Assembly (NCBI GenBank): GCA_013824055.1
Contig: PNNE01000363.1
Span: 1 to 17,133 of the forward strand
From: Rhodobacter sp.
Lineage (GTDB): Bacteria > Pseudomonadota > Alphaproteobacteria > Rhodobacterales > Rhodobacteraceae
Length of the DNA stretch: 17,133 nt
Direction: 5' to 3'
Shown one piece after another: positions 13,217 to 17,133 of the stretch. Numbering within the stretch: the first letter of the stretch is position 1; every line of letters begins with the position of its first letter. The notes beneath the pieces were generated by a model. That model saw only the letters and a list, made by a program, of their open reading frames with translations. It had not been told where the DNA came from and did no database searches. The position numbers and the translations under genes were made by a program.

Positions 13217-13774
13217 ATGGCTGACGACAGATTTCCCGGCTGGCACGGCACCACCATCCTTGCCGTGCGTCGCGGTGGCGAGGTCGTGGTGGCGGGCGAT
13301 GGTCAGGTCTCGCTGGGTCAGACCGTGATCAAAGGCACCGCCCGCAAGGTCCGCCGCCTGTCTCCGGGCGGGCATGACGTCGTCTGCGGGTTCGCCGGGT
13401 CGACCGCCGACGCCTTCACCCTGCTGGAACGGCTGGAGAAAAAGCTGGAATCCGCCCCCGGCCAGCTGGCCCGCGCCTGCGTCGATCTGGCGAAGGACTG
13501 GCGGATGGACAAGTACCTGCGCAACCTGGAAGCCATGCTGATCGTCACCGATGGCACCGCGCTGTTCGTCATCACCGGCGCCGGAGACGTGCTGGAGCCC
13601 GAGCATGACGTCGCTGCCATCGGGTCGGGCGGCAACTTCGCCCTTGCCGCGGCCAGGGGTCTGATGGCAACCGATCTTCCCGCCGAGGACATTGCCCGCA
13701 AGGCGATGGCGATTGCCGCCGACATCTGCGTCTACACCAACGGCAACCTGACGGTCGAGCGGATCACGGGCTGA
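13217..13774 (+). CDS. hslV: ATP-dependent protease HslVU, peptidase subunit
   Basis: The proteasome-like threonine peptidase of the HslVU complex, forming a double hexamer in the cytoplasm that degrades unfolded proteins delivered by HslU. It is 185 residues. The catalytic threonine is T12 in GWHGTTILAVRR, so an 11-residue leader (MADDRFPGWHG) must be removed, as is usual for alphaproteobacterial HslV and unlike E. coli, where only Met precedes it. AGDGQVSLGQTVIK (with the lysine of the active-site set), GFAGSTADAFTLLERLEKKLE and AAIGSGGNFALAAARGL are conserved. GGAGG lies 6 bases before ATG 13217. Its partner hslU lies 2.8 kb downstream. The gene tail overlaps the converging glycosyltransferase gene by 11 bases. 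Confidence 0.97.
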   Translation: MADDRFPGWHGTTILAVRRGGEVVVAGDGQVSLGQTVIKGTARKVRRLSPGGHDVVCGFAGSTADAFTLLERLEKKLESAPGQLARACVDLAKDWRMDKYLRNLEAMLIVTDGTALFVITGAGDVLEPEHDVAAIGSGGNFALAAARGLMATDLPAEDIARKAMAIAADICVYTNGNLTVERITG

Positions 13775-14981
13775 GAGGCGCCACCAGCACGGCATCGATC
13801 GCCGCAAGGGCCGCGCCAAGCTGCGTCAGGGGCACGCTCATCAACGCGCCCTTCTCGTGCCGCGCCCCTTTGACGCCGCCGCAAACCGCCTCCACCGCCC
13901 GCGCCTGCAGCTCTGGCGGCAGGATCGCTTCCAGGCCGATGCGCGTTTCATTCGCATGCCGGTGCAGGCGCAGATGCTCGGCCTCGGCCCGCCCATGCAG
14001 GAAGATCCGCAGCTGCTTGCGGTCGTGCTGAAGGTCCACCACCATGCCCTTCGGCAGCACCGGCCGCAGGGCCTTGAACACCGCCAGCCACTGCGCCCGC
14101 GCCTGGGCCGCGCGGAGCACCTCGTGCGGCTCGGGCGGATGCACGTCGGCCAGCAGGACCTGACCCGCATAGGCCCGCCCGCCCTGCGCAACCCAGGTCT
14201 CCTGGTGCCGCGACCAGTCGGGAAAAAGCTGCAGAAGCGGCGTGCAGTTCCAGAACTTGTGCGCCCCGATCGCGTGCACCACGACCGCCGCATCGGCCCC
14301 CTTCGCGCCCACCGGATGGTTCAGCGCCATCGGCAGGACCGTGACCGGCATCCCCCGGCTTGCCGCCGCCAGATACCAGGGCAGCTCGTCGATCTGCGAG
14401 CCTGGTGCCTCTGCCGCCAGCCGCCCGGCAAACCCGTGCAGCAGCGCCGACGACCCGCCAAGCTCCAGGAACCGGCGCGAGACGCCGATCACGCCGCCAT
14501 TCAGCAGGGGCACGTCCGGGGCAAGCGTCAGCTCGGCAAAGACCCCAAGCGCCCTTTCGCGCCGCTTGAACGCCCCGTCTGGCAGACCGCGCCAGGCCAG
14601 GCAGTCGAAGTCCCACAGCCGATCCAGCCGGCCACGGACCAGGATGTCGGCATCCAGCCACAGAACCTTGTCGTACTCTGCCAGAAGATCGGGCAGGTCC
14701 AGCTTTGCCAGCACGAGGGCGCTGTAGTGCTGCAAGAACCCCGAGACCAGCCCGGACGGCGCGCCCAGCCGCGCCACTGCCGCCTCTGCGTCGAAGGCAC
14801 GGAAGCGACAGTCCGGCCAGACCCGCCGAAACGCCGCCTGCTGGTCGGGGTCCAGCCCGTCGTGCAGGATCACCGCCGTCGCATCACATCCTGGGTCATG
14901 CGCCCGGATCGATGCCAGAAGTGTCCCGGCCGCAAAGGCAAGGTCTGCCGTGATCCCCAGCACGATCGCCCGCGACGTCAT
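13764..14981 (-). CDS. Glycosyltransferase, GT8-like, with extra C-terminal region
   Basis: About 405 residues from ATG 14981 (419 from ATG 15023). The N-terminal domain looks like a GT8/GT-A enzyme: SRAIVLGITADLAFAAGTLL, the nucleotide-sugar metal motif LWLDADILVRG (D110, D112), LLNGGVIGVSR (159-169), DELPWYLAAA, and HAIGAHKFW (H236, G239, K242), the usual H-x-x-G-x-K signature. The last 130 residues (about 275 onward) are not recognised; they are Leu-, Ala- and Arg/His-rich with no motif I can name. The substrate is unknown; transfer onto a cell-surface glycan is a reasonable guess. Either start is possible: 15023 lies 4 bases after the upstream stop, and 14981 begins at the family core. 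The gene is probably co-transcribed with the BrnA-like gene. Confidence 0.8.
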   Translation of the reverse strand: MTSRAIVLGITADLAFAAGTLLASIRAHDPGCDATAVILHDGLDPDQQAAFRRVWPDCRFRAFDAEAAVARLGAPSGLVSGFLQHYSALVLAKLDLPDLLAEYDKVLWLDADILVRGRLDRLWDFDCLAWRGLPDGAFKRRERALGVFAELTLAPDVPLLNGGVIGVSRRFLELGGSSALLHGFAGRLAAEAPGSQIDELPWYLAAASRGMPVTVLPMALNHPVGAKGADAAVVVHAIGAHKFWNCTPLLQLFPDWSRHQETWVAQGGRAYAGQVLLADVHPPEPHEVLRAAQARAQWLAVFKALRPVLPKGMVVDLQHDRKQLRIFLHGRAEAEHLRLHRHANETRIGLEAILPPELQARAVEAVCGGVKGARHEKGALMSVPLTQLGAALAAIDAVLVAPLSP

Positions 14982-15027
14982 CGGCCCGGCACCCGCACTG
15001 TCAGGCGCCCGCGTCGGACCCATGCGA

Positions 15028-15318
15028 TCAAGACTGGCCGTACTCTTTCTTCACCTGCATATAGGCCGTCAGCACCGCATTCATTCGCGTCTGATAGCCC
15101 GGACCCTGCGCCTTGAAGAAGTCCAGCACCTCGGGGTCGACACGCAGTGAAATCAGCTTTTTCCGGGTCTGCTCCGGCAGTTCGGCATCCGTCCAGCCTT
15201 CGGTCCTCAGCGCTTCGACCTGAAGTTCGCGCACCTGCTCGGTCGGCGACAACACCAGGGGACTGGCCATAGCGCGCTTCTCAGCGATGCTCAGCCGTTT
15301 GGGAGCTTCGTCATCCAT
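15028..15318 (-). CDS. BrnA-family antitoxin-like ribbon-helix-helix protein, no BrnT partner
   Basis: A 96-residue protein. The N-terminal half is polar and charged. The C-terminal part (about 54-88, KKLISLRVDPEVLDFFKAQGP then GYQTRMNAVLTAYM) is the BrnA/COG3514 ribbon-helix-helix: a beta-strand LISLRV, a helix with PEVLDFFK, then the conserved QGPGYQTRMNAVL. BrnA normally neutralises and co-represses with the ribonuclease toxin BrnT, whose gene usually lies just before it. Nothing resembling BrnT is upstream (15319-15528) or downstream. I chose ATG 15318 because AGGG lies 8 bases before it; TTG 15339 or ATG 15333 would extend it slightly. A perfect palindrome sits 22 bases upstream and is probably its operator. 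It may be an orphan antitoxin or a plain repressor. Confidence 0.8.
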   Translation of the reverse strand: MDDEAPKRLSIAEKRAMASPLVLSPTEQVRELQVEALRTEGWTDAELPEQTRKKLISLRVDPEVLDFFKAQGPGYQTRMNAVLTAYMQVKKEYGQS

Positions 15319-15339
15319 ACACTCGTCCCTCATGAACAA

Positions 15340-15354
15340 CAGCGTTCAACGCTG
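15340..15354. promoter_or_regulatory. Perfect 15-base palindrome upstream of the BrnA-like gene
   Basis: CAGCGTT-C-AACGCTG is perfectly symmetrical around a central C. It sits 22 bases before the chosen start, where an autoregulatory ribbon-helix-helix protein would bind. It is also a short hairpin-former, but with a 1-base centre it is better read as a protein-binding dyad. Confidence 0.6.
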
Positions 15355-15528
15355 CTTGGTTTTCTTTTAGGTTCAGACACTTGTACGCCATTACCACATA
15401 TACGACCTGTATATATGCAATGCCCTGATTGTATATACCGACGGCCAGGCACAATTTACCTCACTTGGTTTGCTCCGACAAACCCCTTATCTGTGGCAGG
15501 ACAGTTTCCCGCTTAAGGTTTGCCCGGC
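15355..15528. other. AT-rich divergent intergenic region with TATATA repeats
   Basis: This is noticeably AT-rich compared with the rest of the window. TGTATATA occurs twice in direct orientation (15408-15415 and 15430-15437), 22 bases apart, and CATATA/TATATG (15397-15402 and 15412-15417) forms an inverted repeat. GGTTTG/CAAACC (15467-15472, 15479-15484) is a further small dyad. It separates the BrnA-like gene (minus) and the DUF2157 gene (plus), and could hold promoters for both. Confidence 0.45.
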
Positions 15529-16585
15529 ATGACCCCAGAAGACCTTCGCGCTGCCGTCGCCGCAGGCATTCTGACCGAGGCACAGGCAGCCTCGGTCCAG
15601 GTGCTGGCCAATGACCGGGCCGGAAAACGCGCCACCCTCCCGCAGGAAGACGAACCCTTCGAGTTCTTCCGCGGCTTCTCGGAAATCTTCATCTCGATCG
15701 GCCTGGTCATCCTCTTGATCGGAGCCACCGCGCTGCTGACCGCTTTCGGTGGCTTCGCGCTGCTGACGCTGGTGCCGCTTGCAACCGCCGGCATCGCCTG
15801 GTGGTGGGCTGGCTACTTCACCCTCAAGCGCCGGATGACCTTGCCCTCGATGGTCCTCGCCACGGCCTATGGCATCGGCATCGGCATCTTCACCTTCACG
15901 GTCCTGGCCCAGGCCGACCTGGGTGAGCGCATGATCGCGATCCTTGGCTTCACCGCCTCGGCTCTTGGCATGATCGCCTGGTATCGCCGCTTCCGTCTGC
16001 CGTTCTCGGCCTTCCTGACCGGAGCTTTCGCCCTGGGCGCGGTCTATGCCGTCACCGCCTCGGCGGAAAACCTGATGGGTCTGGTCGCGGGGGCAAACGA
16101 CTTCGGCACCTTCTTCGACCTGTCCGAAAGCCCGGCCTTTGCCAGTGCAACGCTGCTGTTCGGCATCGCCGCCTTCCTGACCGGAATGTGGTTCGACACC
16201 CGCGACCCCTACCGCCTGGGCCGCCATTCGGCGACGGCCTTCTGGTGCCACCTGCTTGCCGCGCCGGCACTGGTCAATACCGTGGCCTTGACCCTTCTGA
16301 ACGGCGGCGGAACCGGGCTTCTTGCCGTGGCGCTGGTGTTCATCACCCTGCTTGCGCTGGTGATCGACCGCCGCAGCTTTCTGACAGCCGCGATCATCTA
16401 CGTCGCCATCGTCATCAGTGGGTGATGGGCGAAGGCGGCGGCACCAGCTGGATCTTCGTCCTTCTCACCCTTGGCGCCTTCATCACCGCCATCGGCACCT
16501 GGTGGGTGCAACTGCGCGCCAAGGTGATGGACCTCCTCCCCGATTTTCCCGGCAAGTCCCGCCTGCCGCCCTATGGATCGACCGA

Positions 16586-16589
<4 letters not shown>
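15529..16589 (+). pseudogene. DUF2157 membrane protein, frameshifted near the 3' end
   Basis: A polytopic inner-membrane protein of the DUF2157 family, function unknown. It has a cytoplasmic N-terminus (TPEDLRAAVAAGILTEAQAA, 2-21), then about eight hydrophobic segments, for example EIFISIGLVILLIGATALLT and LLAVALVFITLLALVIDRR. The frame stops at TGA 16423-16425 after YVAIVISG. The next residues, VMGEGGGTSWIFVLLTLGAF and a tail ending SRLPPYGSTE (stop 16587-16589), read in the next frame and complete the family C-terminus. One missing base, most simply a G in the GGG at 16420-16422, joins them as 353 residues. That tail's stop overlaps the hslU ATG by 4 bases, which suggests it is the true end. 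Start: ATG 15529 (TTG 15520 possible). Sequence error or recent lesion cannot be separated here. Confidence 0.8.

Positions 16590-17133
<544 letters not shown>

Noticed and set aside
13857..15116. A 419-codon open frame on the plus strand
   Set aside because: It mirrors the GT8-like gene on the opposite strand; composition is Arg/Pro/Gln-rich, and the minus-strand frame carries the clear GT8 motifs.
15319..15528. Hidden brnT toxin gene upstream of the BrnA-like gene
   Set aside because: About 210 bases with no long frame on the minus strand and no BrnT-like motif; too short for the usual toxin of about 90 residues plus regulatory DNA.

Overview
This is a GC-rich chromosomal window, most likely from a Rhodobacterales alphaproteobacterium (Rhodobacter/Paracoccus-type). 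I infer this from the histone-deacetylase-like gene, xseB and ispA in overlapping order, a petP/petR-type regulator pair, an HslV with a short N-terminal propeptide ending in Gly-Thr-Thr, and the GC-rich third codon positions. I see no prophage, insertion sequence, CRISPR array, tRNA or rRNA. Most of the window is core metabolism and cell maintenance with a few accessory pieces.

Layout. (1) 1-2893, minus strand: petP-petR (MarR regulator plus OmpR-type response regulator), then a histone deacetylase family gene, xseB and ispA (cut by the window edge). (2) 3032-3898, plus: a branched-chain aminotransferase (ilvE), ended by a strong terminator shared with the facing gene. (3) 3962-4927: a divergent peroxide-defence pair, ohr (minus) and its one-cysteine repressor ohrR (plus). 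Their back-to-back promoters carry two matching operator sites. (4) 4979-5146, minus: a possible 55-residue basic small protein. (5) 5308-7681, plus: three tightly packed genes that fit the non-phosphorylating L-fucose (or related deoxysugar) pathway: 2-keto-3-deoxy-L-fuconate dehydrogenase, a fumarylacetoacetase-fold hydrolase and L-fucose dehydrogenase. The lactonase, dehydratase and transporter are not here. (6) 7678-10821, minus: a DUF1269 gene, mtgA, a glutathione S-transferase and queG. queG carries a frameshift. (7) 11019-12538: a DUF1643 gene converging on an RTX-type calcium-binding repeat protein. (8) 12845-17133: rpsO, hslV, an opposite-strand module (a GT8-like glycosyltransferase and an orphan BrnA-type antitoxin), a frameshifted DUF2157 membrane protein, and hslU (cut by the window edge).

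The best-supported functional units are the OhrR regulatory switch, the deoxysugar catabolic cluster, and the HslVU protease, whose two genes are separated by about 2.8 kb. Two genes (queG and the DUF2157 gene) are each broken by one small indel while both flanks remain well conserved. These are either recent lesions or sequence errors. I did not find convincing evidence for a wholly new defence or mobile system. The most unusual items are the orphan BrnA module with its perfect palindrome, the paired OhrR boxes with a near-leaderless ohrR, and the small basic ORF.
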